DNA of 64,000 bases from Linanthus parryae (Eukaryota > Streptophyta > Magnoliopsida > Ericales > Polemoniaceae): positions 55,924,616 to 55,988,615 of the forward strand of contig JALGPY010000009.1 of NCBI GenBank assembly GCA_023055425.1. Direction: 5' to 3'. The position numbers and the translations under genes are program-made. The notes beneath the pieces are model-generated. The model was not told the origin of the DNA, did no database searches, and saw nothing but the letters and a program-made list of their open reading frames with translations. How positions within the stretch are numbered: position 1 is the stretch's first letter; the number at the start of each line of letters is the position of its first letter. Positions 32,983-45,377 of this stretch are shown in pieces.

Positions 32983-33697
32983 GCCTAAATTGCATAGTGG
33001 TACCCATATTTTAGTTTTTGTGTAGATTTGGTACCTATAGTTTCAATTGCAACATCTGCGGGCACCCATAATTTCAATTTATTGCAAATGTAGTACCCAC
33101 CATTACAGTCGTATGTTGGATGAAAATATGTAAAAAGGTTAGTGCACCTTTAATTCTCGTAGTTTGTATAGAATATTGAACTGAGTGATCTATTTATTTA
33201 CATCTACACACACACACATATATATATGTAAAAATATTTCTTTTTAAGAGTCATAACTAAAATTTTAATTATTTTTACTCACAATAATTATTATAAATCT
33301 TACTTATCTTAAATTTAATAATTTCCTTGTCATAGTAATAATTTATAAATTTACTATAAATCTTTCCATCGAGAGAAATATTTTTCGTGATAACTTATAC
33401 CTTTTTAGTAAAAATATGTAAACTTCTTATTTTTCTGAAAATATATGATATTATATTAACATATAAGTAAATAATAAAATTTAGAAAATAGTAATTTTAT
33501 GTAACATTTTTAAATTTGTAATTAATAGTCGTGATTTTATAAAAAAATTGGAGTGAAAATAAGAGGATGGAAAGACAACGGAGGGTACCACCGTTGCAAC
33601 AAATTGAAAGTATGAGTACTACGGATGCCACAAGCAAAACTATGAGTATCAAATCCACACAAAATCCAAACTATGGGTACCGCCGATGCAATTTGCC
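32983..33697. mobile_element. Mutator-like MITE with long inverted repeats (715 bp)
   Basis: The outer repeats read TAAATTGCATAGTGGTACCC on the left and AAATTGCATCGGCGGTACCC (reverse complement) on the right, and similarity continues inward for more than 100 bp (GTGTAGATTTGGTACC against GTGTGGATTTGATACT). ACTATAGTT (32974-32982) and ATTATAGTT (33698-33706) form a 9-bp target duplication with one mismatch, the Mutator length. The centre is very AT-rich and non-coding. Confidence 0.75.
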
Positions 33698-33706
33698 ATT
33701 ATAGTT

Positions 33707-34086
33707 ACAATTAAGTCGTCCATACTCCATACAAATAAAGTTACTGCAAGTCCTAAGCTCATTTCCTCGATACATAGATTCACTATCGTTCTTTGCTGCA
33801 AGTCCTATTAACGTACAATGGATCAGTTGAATCTTGGCCACTGCCAATTCAGTTACGTATCGCCCGTATGGTAACGGTAATAGCTGTTCCAAAGTTGTAT
33901 CCATACTAGTAGAAAGATGTATTGTTACTCCTATAATTACCAATGAGCCTCATGGGAGCAGAGCCAGCCTTCCATTAGGCAACTTAGGCAGCTGTCCAAG
34001 GTCTCAAATTATAGAAAGAGGCAGCTTCCCGAGCTCCAGAGAAGGCTTAATTGATACACCAAGTACCAGTTCACCGAGCCTGCCAA
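33707..34086. other. Gene-free stretch between MITE and Copia-2
   Basis: Short open frames on both strands show no recognisable domain. AGGCAACTTAGGCAGCTGTCCAAGG near 33977 resembles remnants often seen in hAT-type elements, but this is weak. Confidence 0.3.
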
Positions 34087-34091
34087 CCTAC

Positions 34092-34502
34092 TGTTGGGAT
34101 TTATCACGTCGAAATCTCGCGCAACGGAGAAACAAACACGATCACTACACGAACACGCGATATGGAGAACGAGAAAATAAAGAACACAATATTTAACGTG
34201 CTTCGGCAAATTGCCTACGTGCACGGGGAAAGAAAGAATTTCCACTAGTACGAAAAACCGTACACTCACAATTCTCTCTACAAGCCTCTCAACTCTCCTA
34301 CACACTAAACCCGTGTGCCACTCTGAGTTGAACTTATGAAATAAAACAATAGCTAGAACCTCTATTTATATATTAAATTAGAGGAGGTGGAAAAGCCCAC
34401 CTATCCCAAGCTATCACCTCCTCAGAGATCACCTCCTCAGAAGAGAAATCAGACGCATCGGGTACACCTATTCGTCTTGCGAAATTCGAGACAAATCCAA
34501 CA
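34092..34502 (-). repeat. Copia-2 3' LTR (411 bp)
   Basis: On the - strand it starts TGTTGGATTTG and ends AATCCCAACA. It shares a TATAAATAGAGG-type promoter segment with the other copies, here changed to TATATAAATAG. Confidence 0.9.
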
Positions 34503-34517
34503 AACTCCACCTTGGCT
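34503..34517 (-). other. Copia-2 polypurine tract
   Basis: On the - strand CCAAGGTGGAGTTTG lies directly before the 3' LTR. Confidence 0.75.
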
Positions 34518-34696
34518 TGAATTCTGCAAGCGCCAGCAAATTCCTCAGCCAACTCTGTTGTTGATGTCAACTCCGCCGCAGCTTCCATGCTCGTCATGCA
34601 CGGCCCTTTACAGCACCTCCACCGAGATACTCCCATTCGCGCCCCCTCCCTGGGGTGCCTCCTCGCACCCCTGACACGGGTGCATCCCAAAGTCTG

Positions 34697-36310
34697 CTAC
34701 TTTGGGGAGCGGTGTGGCTCCACCTCTCTACCTGCTCGAACATCATTGGAGAGACCACCACCATCCAGGTCAAGTGCAAACGAGACTTGCTTCCTCTTCA
34801 CTTCTGCAGAAGTTTTCTTCATCGATGTTCTCATCAACGGTGGATCGTCAACCTTCATATGCGTCTCGATCACTTTGGCTGGACAACCTCCTTGAACAAC
34901 CTGCAACTCTTGTGTCTCCTGCACCTTCTTTGTCATGCGCTTGAACGCCCTTGCACGTCCACCTCGTGCTCCTCCGCGTCCTTTCCCAGTTCATCTCCTT
35001 AGTTGCTTCCCTTGTTCATTCATACGCCCCGCATGCGTATCTCGCCGATCTATGCTCCTTGTCTCTTGTGTGACAGAAGATCCACAGGTCACAACACTTC
35101 GTACAAGTTTGTATAGACCATCAACCAATTTCCCATGCAGCACAGTCTTGCCTGTTGTAGACAGAACCTCAATTTCTCCACAATGAATTGAGACTCTACA
35201 ACCCTTACAGTCCAACATCCCCAATGAGATCAGATTCTTTCTCAAGTCTGGCACATGTCTCACCCCCGTTAGCGCCAAGATTCTCCCATCAATCTTACGA
35301 AACCTTACTGTACCTATACCAACAACTTTACTAGTCGAGTTGTTAGCCATCTTGACAGTACCTCCATCACAAGCTTGATAAGTTGCAAACTGATCCCTGG
35401 CTTCACACATGTGAAACGAACATCCAGAATCTAAAATCCAATCTGACTTATCATTACCTGAAGTGACTGTCATCACATCCACTGGATCTTCATAATTGTC
35501 GGACTTCTCAATGACTGCTGCCTCTGATGGTTGATTCATCTTCCTCGCCGCTTTGTACTTCTCACAGTGCTTTCGAATATGGCCTTCTTGACTACAAAAG
35601 TAACATCGCGGATTGTAGTAATCACCTCTGGATTTGGAACGTCCCCTCCTATGAGCCTCCTTATGTTGTCTCCTTCCGCGATCTTGACTTCCCTCTGATG
35701 TAGCCATGATTCCATCAAGTTGCGTCTTGTCGCTCTCTTTTTTCCTTACCGACTCATGGGAAATAAGGGTAGCAACCACCTCATCTAACTTGATAGTATC
35801 CTTCCCATACATCAACGTAGTCTTGATGTGCTCGTACGAAGGAGGTAGAGAAACTAACAAGAGAATTGCTTGATCTTCTTCTTCAATCTTTGCCTCGACC
35901 GCATTCAACTCTGTTAGAACCCTGTTGAACTCATCCAAGTGTTCCATAAAATCCTTCCCTTCGGCCATATTCAGCGCATACAACTGTTGCTTCAAGAACA
36001 GTCGACTCGTCAAAGACTTGGACTTATACCTGCTCTCAAACTTCGTCCACAACTCATACGGATCCGTCTCATTGATGAATTCCCGGAGTGTACTATTGCC
36101 AAGATATAGCTGAATTGTGCTATTCGCCATCTCTCGCATCTCCTCCCACTTTTCATCTGTCACACCCGCCGGCTTTTCGTACTTCTTCTTCGTTAGAGCC
36201 TTGATAAGACATTTCCTCGTCAACATATTTTTCACTCGTTGCTACCATAGAGTGAAGTCGTTGTGGCCGTTGAATTGTTCAATCACAAAACTGGAACTTT
36301 TCACCGCCAT
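34697..36310 (-). pseudogene. Copia-2 Gag-protease polyprotein with C-terminal extension
   Basis: The ATG at 36310 opens MAVKSSSFVIEQFNGHND, the usual copia Gag start. An in-frame TAG about 22 codons on (near 36244) interrupts it. The main open frame then gives a UBN2-type Gag (LWTKFESRYKSKSLTSRLFL, about 36090-36030), a Cys-Cys-His-Cys zinc knuckle (CYFCSQEGHIRKHC, about 35605-35564), and a protease site WILDSGCSFHM (about 35436). Reading ends at TGA 34993-34991. The same frame then stays open for about 98 codons to 34697, rich in basic residues at first (GKGRGGARGGRARAF). Integrase and reverse transcriptase are absent. Gag could still package RNA if the two stops were not there. Confidence 0.88.
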
Positions 36311-36930
36311 CACACCAATCTGCAAATTTCTGTCAACAATTTGTAGAATCCGACATCGCCAATGCGTCGGGAACGCCCAAAAACCTAGGGTTTGACTCTT
36401 GTTTCAAGTCAAAAGGGTTCCTGGAGCCCAAGATACGTCCAAAACAAATTGGACCATACGTCGCGCGTTTCAGACACGCGCCCAGCAGCCCCGCGAAGCA
36501 CCGGATAACTCCTCCTATGGTCTTCTTCTTCCTCACGACCAGAACCACCAGACCTGCGTTTTTCTTCCTTTTTTTCCGCCGAATCCACCACGCACAAGGA
36601 AAAAAACTCTTTGATTTCAACACGAAATCAACCCGGACCAGTTTAGGAGTTTACCAAGCCGTTCAAGGACCTTTTTGCCGCCGCCGCCAACCGGAAAAAT
36701 TTCGCCAATGCAGCCGCCGTAACACTGCTGCCCGTCGCCGCTTCTCGCTGCCGCTTCAACCCTTCAACGTCGCTGCTGCTACTTATTCTTCTTAACCCAC
36801 GCGCCACAAGACCCGTTACCGTGAGCTCTTCAAGAACACAAATCGCCGCCGCCGCAAGCGTCTCGTCGTCGCCGGAAACTTTATTATCTCGTCTCCGTTC
36901 TCGTCGCGTGCTTTACCCGGATCGTAACCT

Positions 36931-36945
36931 GGCTCTGATACCACC
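36931..36945 (-). other. Copia-2 primer binding site
   Basis: On the - strand GGTGGTATCAGAGCC directly follows the 5' LTR; TGGTATCAGAGCC pairs with initiator methionine tRNA. Confidence 0.9.
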
Positions 36946-37356
36946 TGTTGGGATTTATCACGTCGAAATCCCGCGCAACGAAAAAACAAACACGATCACT
37001 ACACAAACACGAGATATGGAGAACGAGAAAATAAAGAACACAATATTTAACGTGCTTCGGCAAATTGCCTACGTGCACGGGGCAAGAAAGAACTTCCACT
37101 AGTACGAAAAACCGTACACTCACAATTCTCTCTACAAGCCTCTCAACTTTCCTACACACTAAACCTGTGTGCCACTGTGAGTTGAACTTATGAAATAAAA
37201 CAATAGCTAGCACCTCTATTTATATGCTAAACTAGAGGAGGTGGAAAAGCTCACTTAGCCCAAGCTATCACCTCCTCAGAGATCACCTCCTCAGAAGAGA
37301 AATCAGACGCATCGGGTACACCGATTCGTCTTGCGGAATTCGAGACAAATCCAACA
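36946..37356 (-). repeat. Copia-2 5' LTR (411 bp)
   Basis: On the - strand it starts TGTTGGATTTGTC and ends AATCCCAACA, with a TATAAATAGAGG TATA box near 37228-37217. It aligns end to end with 34092-34502. Confidence 0.92.
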
Positions 37357-37361
37357 CCTAC

Positions 37362-38769
37362 CTGCCTAACCACATGAAATTTCAAAAATCAGGGCGGAAA
37401 TCAAGTAATAAGTCTAGCGAACCGACCATTATTAACATATAGAAGGTAAAATCATTTACGTTTAGGTTGGAGAAATGTCTCTATCACCATCCGAAAACTA
37501 GTGTTCTTAGTTTAATACATGCACTCACCTAATAGCATGCAGGTTGGATATTCTTTAAGCTCGTCATGTTAGCTGATTGATGCTATTCTTGAGGGAATAA
37601 TTATTTCCCACCACAATGCTGAAATGAGATAGAGATGCCAACAACTCCATATATGAGCTCAATTTTTTTTCCAAGCATTGCTTCGGGACCAAAATTTGAT
37701 TCCGAAAAATCAAAACAAGACCAACCGTTCTAGTTTACTCGATTTGCTCAACTTTCTATTATGGGTTTTGATTCATTTGTAAGTTTAGTTATTAGAGAAC
37801 ACGAAACAAGACCGTGTCTTTCTTTTTCGTTCAAATCTTTGTGGCAGAACACAATTTGTGGCACAGAACACTGAACAATTATTCATTCTCAAATTAGAAT
37901 CCCCAAGTTATATGCTAAACAGATATATTTAATTTGGTTGACCACCAATGAGAGTAGTTAATGCAACTTGGTTTAGATATTTCTTTGGGCTATCTAGCAA
38001 GCACGCACATGAGGATGCATGTTACCTCCAACATGCATAGATAATATTCTAAAAACTACATATTTATGATTAGTTTTCACAATCTGCGCTCGTTATAATG
38101 TTAAGCATCAAACATAGCTAGACGAAGAAACCACCAAGAATCCTAAAATTGCGTTGGTTCATGATAATTAAAAATAAGAAACATTCACTGACGAACAAAG
38201 AAGTAGCGTTTTCAGTACAGTGAATGACGGTGAAAACATCTGATCATACGAAGGATGGCAAGGAACCTCATACAAACAACTAAAAGTCTAATAGGTTCAA
38301 ACCACAAATTTTGTTTTCTCTAAGTACTGTGCTTAAATATTCATTGACAAAAAAGAACTAGGGTTTTTATGTACAATGAATGACGATGAACACGTTTAGT
38401 CATACAAAAGATGAAAATGGACCTCATATAGACAACTAGCTCAAATAGGTTCAAACCTCAAATTATATTTGCTCTACCTTCTTGTCCTTAGCGTGGAGAA
38501 ACAGTCCATGTAATGTTATTCTTTCAATAATTGGTGACAAAATGAAGCTTTAAAATAATAATCCAAGCTTACTTTATACATCGATTCACTTTCATTCCTG
38601 GCTGTCGAAAATTGGAAAAAAAGCCGCCATGCAGGTTGTCTCTAAACCAATGAAAGTCAACACTCCTACAAACATAAAGCTTTATTTGTTTATCGTCATT
38701 TTTCTAACAATAATGCAACATAATGCAATAGAAACTTTGATCAGCTAACTAATTTAATCGCGGACTCAG
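37362..38769 (+). repeat. PRX-A upstream region, duplicated elsewhere in the window
   Basis: No coding gene. 37410-37690 is paralogous to the split segment 14180-14337 plus 31397-31625. 37707-38045 is paralogous to 48760-49118 upstream of PRX-B, including CACAATTTGTGGCACA, TTTCTTTGGGCTA and GCATGTTACCT. Two local copies of CATTCACTGACGAA/CATTGACAAAAAAGAAC-type sequence (about 38183-38290 and 38340-38465) each contain GAATGACG(G/A)TGAA and GGACCTCATA or GGAACCTCATA, so there is an internal duplication of about 155 bp. Confidence 0.7.
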
Positions 38770-38776
38770 TATAAAT
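38770..38776 (+). promoter_or_regulatory. PRX-A TATA box
   Basis: TATAAAT, 71 bp before the ATG. PRX-B has TATAAATA at the matching distance. Confidence 0.65.
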
Positions 38777-38840
38777 GCGATAACTGTATTTCTAAGAATC
38801 TCACAACTTAGCAATCCAAGCCATTGTTCTTGTAAACACA

Positions 38841-40199
<1,359 letters not shown>

Positions 40200-40479
40200 G
40201 TTCATTGTTTGCTCGTACGTGCGCGAAGTGTAAAATGTCTGCATTCTTTTCCTTGTTGAATTGAGTATTGGTACTTGTTTATCCAAGTTTTGTGTAGTAT
40301 CACGATAAATTCATTTCAGCAAATAATACAAAGATCGTTAATTGTTTATATATTTCTTGGCAGGTACTACCCGCTTCAATTAAACTGCGTCATTTACATC
40401 GCTTCACCTGCATCATTTACATACTGGGTCAATATACCCGCGTCAATTAAACTTTCATGGACCAAACTGTACTCTTGAT
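40200..40479. other. PRX-A 3' flank
   Basis: No gene. It probably contains the 3' UTR of PRX-A, but a canonical AATAAA was not seen (AATAAT near 40322). Two CGTCATTTACATCGC/GCATCATTTACATAC strings near 40387 are a small repeat. Confidence 0.4.
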
Positions 40480-40632
40480 TTTCACTTGCCTCTGAATTGG
40501 ATTTTCTTTTATAACTCATCCCTCGATAAATTGACCTCTACTTATCAACTCAATTGAAATCCTAATTAATTGTCCAAATTGTACACTCTACTGTGACTCA
40601 TATTAAACCATACAACACTTTGGGCTATATTT
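40480..40632 (+). repeat. Left part of a degenerate satellite, cut by Copia-3
   Basis: TCAACTCAATTGAAATCC, GTCCAAATTGTACACTC and TGTGACTCATATT match the units that resume at 45378. The array was split by the insertion of Copia-3. Confidence 0.65.
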
Positions 40633-40991
40633 TGGATCAAAACCCGAAGACAGAGCCATCTCAGCTCATAGGTCCATGGACTGAAATGCGAGGCTGCCAA
40701 CACTTAAATGATCTTTCCCACACTTAGAAGAACTCTCTGGAAAGTCAAAGAGGATAATCACCATCAGAAATCAAGACCTCTTATCACGGCCGATTGATTC
40801 CCATTCAACGGCTTTACCATTAATTGGTTTCTTGTATTTACCAAATCAAGATCAGAACCATTGTATATATTCAATGTTTGAGTTAATGTGAATACACGAG
40901 AAATTCTTCTCTCATCTCTCGACACTTCACCTCTGTTCATCTTCTCCGATGATTACATCGGAAACTGCTTGACCTTCTTCAATTTCTATTA
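40633..40991 (+). repeat. Copia-3 5' LTR (359 bp)
   Basis: Starts TGGATCAAAACCCG. It has a TGTATATATTCAATG TATA-like segment near 40863 and ends TTCAATTTCTATTA. Collinear with 45019-45377. Confidence 0.88.
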
Positions 40992-41004
40992 TGGTATCAT
41001 AGCC
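40992..41004 (+). other. Copia-3 primer binding site
   Basis: TGGTATCATAGCC, one base off the TGGTATCAGAGCC that pairs with initiator methionine tRNA, directly after the LTR. Confidence 0.85.
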
Positions 41005-41005
41005 T

Positions 41006-44000
41006 ATGGCTCAGTCCACGATCTCTTCCACAAGCAACGCCGTGGTTCCATCCACTGCTTCAACGACCCCTTCAAATCCGATCTACCTCTTGTCCAACAT
41101 TCACAACCTTGTGCCTATCAAACTTGATTGTACAAATTATGTGATTTGGAGGTAACAAATCACCTCCCTCCTGCGCACTCAGAACTTGTTTGGACTTTTA
41201 GATAGTTCTGATCCAAACCAGAACAATTTATCAAGAAATCCGATGACACCGACGGTACAGTTGTGGTCAATCCAGACAATATGGCTGGTTACAGAAAGAT
41301 CATGCTCTTCTCACAATGTTGAGTGCCACACTTAGCCCAGAAGCACTCACTCTCTTCATAGGTCAGTCCTCTTCTCAAGCTATTTGGGAAATTCTTGGAA
41401 ATATGTATGCCTCTCTCACACGCTCAAATATCATGCAATTGAAGTCTGATTTACATACTGCTAGAAAAAATTCAGACTCTATAGAAACATGCATGAATAA
41501 ATTGAAAAATATTCGAGATAAATTGATGGTGGCTGCTGTTATTATTGATGACGAAGATATGATGTTGTATGCTTTGAATGGCCTCCCGGCTGAATACAAT
41601 CCGTTCCGGTCATCTATTCGTATCAATTCTAGACCCCTCTCCGTTGATGATTTACATGTCTTGTTGAAAAGTGAAGAACACATGCTCGATTCTCAAAATT
41701 TGACCTTTCATAATCCTAATGTTGCCTTCAATACCATTACTACTGATTCGAACCGTGGTGGCTATAACACAAAGGGTAGAGGTCAGAACAGTGGTCGTGG
41801 TGGTAATAATGGTTATAACCGTGGTGGTTATGGTAGATGTTACAATAGGGGTGGTGGACGTTGTTATAATTATGACTTTTATGGAAATAACAACCGTGGC
41901 CGAGGTATTATCGGGGTGGAAGAAAAGACTATGGTCGTGGTAATTACCAAGGTCACCGAGGTGGGAGAAACTCTAATCACTCTCACACCGTTGACATCTG
42001 CCAAATCTGTGGGCAGCACTATCACACCGCTCTTGACTGTATACACAGAATGAATAATGCCTATCAAGGGCGTCTGCCGCCCGATTCTTTTACTGCTTTA
42101 ACTACTTCCACTCACCATCACACTCAGCCCAATTATTATCTCTCAGAAACGGGCGCCACGAACCATTTGACGCATAATTTTCAGAATTTGAGTGTTTGCT
42201 GACCCTTACCATGGCAATGATCAAGTTGCTGTAGGAAACGATCAAACTCTGCCCATTCACAATACTGGTACTTCTTTACTCTCCACTAGTGCACATAATT
42301 TTACACTTCGTAACACTCTTCACGTTCCACAAATTAGAATAAACATTTTGTCTGTACATAAATTATGTTCTGATAACAAATGTAGATTCATTTTTGACGC
42401 CACATCTTTTTCTATACAGGACAAAACTACAGGAATTCTTCTCTATCAGGGATTGAGTAAAAATGGGTTATACCCGATTGAATCTTTACCTTTTAAGTCT
42501 ATTTCTCATTCTTATGTTAGTAATAAAGTAGACGCCAAGACTTGGCATGATCGTCTCGGACATCCATCTGACAACGTGTTACGAAAGATTATTCTAGCAA
42601 TAAAGGTCTTTGTCACTCTTGTTTAGAAGGAAAGATGCATCGTGTACCTTATACTCATTCTAGTTCCACATCACATGAGCCTTTACAAATTTTACATAGC
42701 GATGTTTGCGGGCCGTCAAGCTCCAAATCCTATCACGGGTTCCGTTACTATGTCCTATTTATTCACGGTTATTCAAAATTTACATGGGTTTTTCCTTTAC
42801 ATAACAAATCTGAAGTACCTAATGTTTTCTCCTTGTTCAAACTCAAAATTGAAAAATTGTCGAAACATCATATTCGTATTGTTCGTACTGATGGTGGTGG
42901 AGAATACACCTGCTATACTTTCTCGCAGATTCTCAGCAAAGATGGGATAACCCATCAAAAGTCTTGTCCACACACACCTCAACAAAACGGTGTCGCGGAA
43001 AGAAAACACCGGCACATTATGGAGACCGCCGTAACTATGCTAAAAAGGGCGTCCTTGCCCAACTTTTTATGGTTTCATGTTGTTACTGCTGCTGTTTATC
43101 TTATTAATCGCATTCCTAGTCGTAACACGGATGATAAATCGCCATTTGAATTAATGTTTGGCCAACCACACGATTACTCGCATCTTAAAACGTTTGGCTG
43201 TGCTTGCTTCCCTTATTTACGCCCTTATAATTCGTCAAAACTTGATGCCAAAACTAAAAAGTGCATCTTCATTGGCTATGCAGACGGATATAAAGGATAT
43301 TAATGCTTAGACAAAACTACCAATCGCATTTATACTAGTCGAGATGTTGTTTTTTACGAAACGTGTTTTCCTTATAATTCTCACCCACTATCTCTACCTC
43401 AGTTACAGGTACTACTGTACCAGCCGTTCAAATGATTCCCACTGGAGATAAGTCCGTGCCCCTTACTGGAACCATTGTACCACCTGTTCCTGTCCAATCT
43501 CGGAACCAAGCCCATCAATGATGAGTTGGCCAGCCAAAGTGCCGCTCCCACTCCTTCAGACGGCCCGGTGCAGCCAACCCAGGCCCAAATCTCGCCCATT
43601 CGTGACTGCAACTTGGCTCCCGACTGCTCTAGGCGTAGTGGTACTAGGATGGCACCTTTGGTGAAACCGTCCACGGCTCAAGACACCACTGTCCAGAACC
43701 GTCTTTCACCCACTGTCCGTGATTTGCCCTCGGGTTCTGGCTTGGCACCGCCCGCTGAAGTCGAGGAAGTTCCGGCACCGGCCCCACCTGAGATAGCACC
43801 TCAACACAATCCCACTCATGCTCACGCCATGCAAACCCGGAGCAAATCCGGAATAAGAAAAAAAAATCGGGTTTTTCTTCTATCACTACTTTACTTGATC
43901 CTACATCTTACACTAAGGCTAGTAAACACTCTCAGTGGCGCTCCGCCATGACTGACGAGTTCACTAGCCTCACACAGAAAATACATGGACTTTAGTACCA

Positions 44001-45007
44001 CTCCCACCAAATGAAAACGCAACAGGAAGCAAATGGGTCTTTCGTACAAAATATAATCCTGACGGCACTATTTCTCGCCACAAAGCTCGCCTTGTTGCTA
44101 AGGATTTTCATCAAAACCCGGGTATTGACTACGATGAAACTTTCAGCCCGGTTGTCAAACACCCTACTGTTCGTATCATTCTTGCTATTGCCGCCAATTT
44201 TAATTGGCCCCTGCAACAATTAGATGTCAAAAATGCCTTTCTTTACGGAGAGGGGTCTACTTGCCAACCAGCGTCTACTCCTTTGTCTGCAGGAACCAAG
44301 TATCACACTCAAGACAGTAGGCCCCTCCCGGACACTACTCCTTATCGACAACTCCTTGGCGCTCTTCACTACCTTACTTTTAGTCGTCGTGATATTTCTG
44401 TTTCTGTTAATCATCTTTGTCAATTCATTCCCACACCCACCGAAAATCATCTTATTGGTGCAAAAAGAATTTTACGTTATTTACAAGGCTCCAAAACCCA
44501 TGGTCTTTTCTACCAAAAAGGCTACATGCCCATAACTGCCTTTAGTGACGCCGATTGGGCAGGTAACCCAACCGACCGTCGTAGCACTTCCGACTTTGTT
44601 GTTTTCTAGGCCCCAATCCTATCCATTGGGGTGCGAAGAAACAACCAACAGTAGCTCGGTCCTCCACTGAAGCCGAATATCGAGTTCTCGCATCTACAGC
44701 GGCTGAATTAGCCTGTCTAAAAAATTTATTCCGCGACTTACATCTTTATATTTCTCAAAAACCCATACTTTGGTGTGAAAATTTATCTGCTATTGCCATT
44801 ACTGCTAATCCTATCTTACACGCTCGCACCAAACACATAGAAATAGACTACCACTATATTCGTGAAAAAGTCCTTACTAATGACTTGTCTATTTCTTTTG
44901 TGAACAGTTCGGAACAACTCGCTGATATCGTCACCAAAGGACTCCCAAAGCATCAATTTCAAGAACTCAAGCACAAACTAATGGTGCATCCCGCCCCATT
45001 AGTTTGA
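41006..45007 (+). pseudogene. Copia-3 gag-pol with reverse-transcriptase core deleted
   Basis: The ATG at 41006 opens Gag, with a stop near 41150 and a UBN2-type domain at 41316-41720, followed by a Gly/Arg/Tyr-rich stretch. A knuckle-like CQICGQHYHTALDC follows after a frame change (about 41999-42040). The protease site reads SETGATNH in place of DSGA. Integrase (about 42520-43303) has HDRLGHPS, HSDVCGP, RTDGGGEY and QQNGVAERKH, so its Asp, Asp and Glu are kept. Reverse transcriptase begins near 43985 and breaks off at DVKNAFLYGE (about 44246). The text jumps past the YVDD site to the RNase H (about 44540-44990). It is inactive. Confidence 0.88.
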
Positions 45008-45018
45008 GGCCACTATCT

Positions 45019-45377
45019 TGGATCAAAACCCGAAGACAGAGCCATCTCAACTCATAAGTCCAAGGACTGAAATGCAAGGCTGCCAACACTTAAAGGATCT
45101 TTCCCACACTTAGAAGAACTCTCTGGAAATTCAAAGAGGATAATCACCATCAGAAATCAAGACCTCTTATCACGGCCGATTGATTCCCATTCAACGGCTT
45201 TACCATTAATTGGTTTCTTGTATTTACCAAATCAAGATCAGAACCATTGTATATATTCAATGTTTGAGTTAATGTGAATACACGAGAAATTCTTCTCTCA
45301 CCTCTCGACACTTCACCTTTGTTCATATTCTCCGATGATTACATCGGAAACTACTTGACCTTCTTCAATTTCTATTA
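45019..45377 (+). repeat. Copia-3 3' LTR (359 bp)
   Basis: Starts TGGATCAAAACCCG and ends TTCAATTTCTATTA, matching the 5' LTR. Confidence 0.88.

Larger units (their letters stand above)
34092..37356 (-). mobile_element. Copia-2: gag-protease-only copia element (non-autonomous)
   Basis: LTRs lie at 34092-34502 and 36946-37356 and the element is read on the - strand. CCTAC flanks both ends (34087-34091 and 37357-37361), a perfect 5-bp target duplication. The interior, about 2.4 kb, encodes Gag and a protease remnant but no integrase, reverse transcriptase or RNase H. That matches the terminal-repeat-with-GAG type of non-autonomous element. The LTRs differ by about 19 positions by eye. A solo LTR of the same family lies at 58305-58710. 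Confidence 0.92.
40633..45377 (+). mobile_element. Copia-3: internally deleted Ty1/copia retrotransposon
   Basis: LTRs lie at 40633-40991 and 45019-45377, both 359 bp and differing at about 11 positions by eye, so they are young. They start TGGATCAAAACC and end TTTCTATTA rather than in CA. A TGGTATCATAGCC primer site follows the 5' LTR. Gag, protease, integrase, the start of reverse transcriptase and RNase H are present. No 5-bp target duplication is evident (TATTT against ACTCA). Confidence 0.88.

Noticed and set aside
41719..41943. Valine-rich frame inside Copia-3
   Set aside because: It is a frame-shifted reading of the Gly/Arg-rich gag segment.
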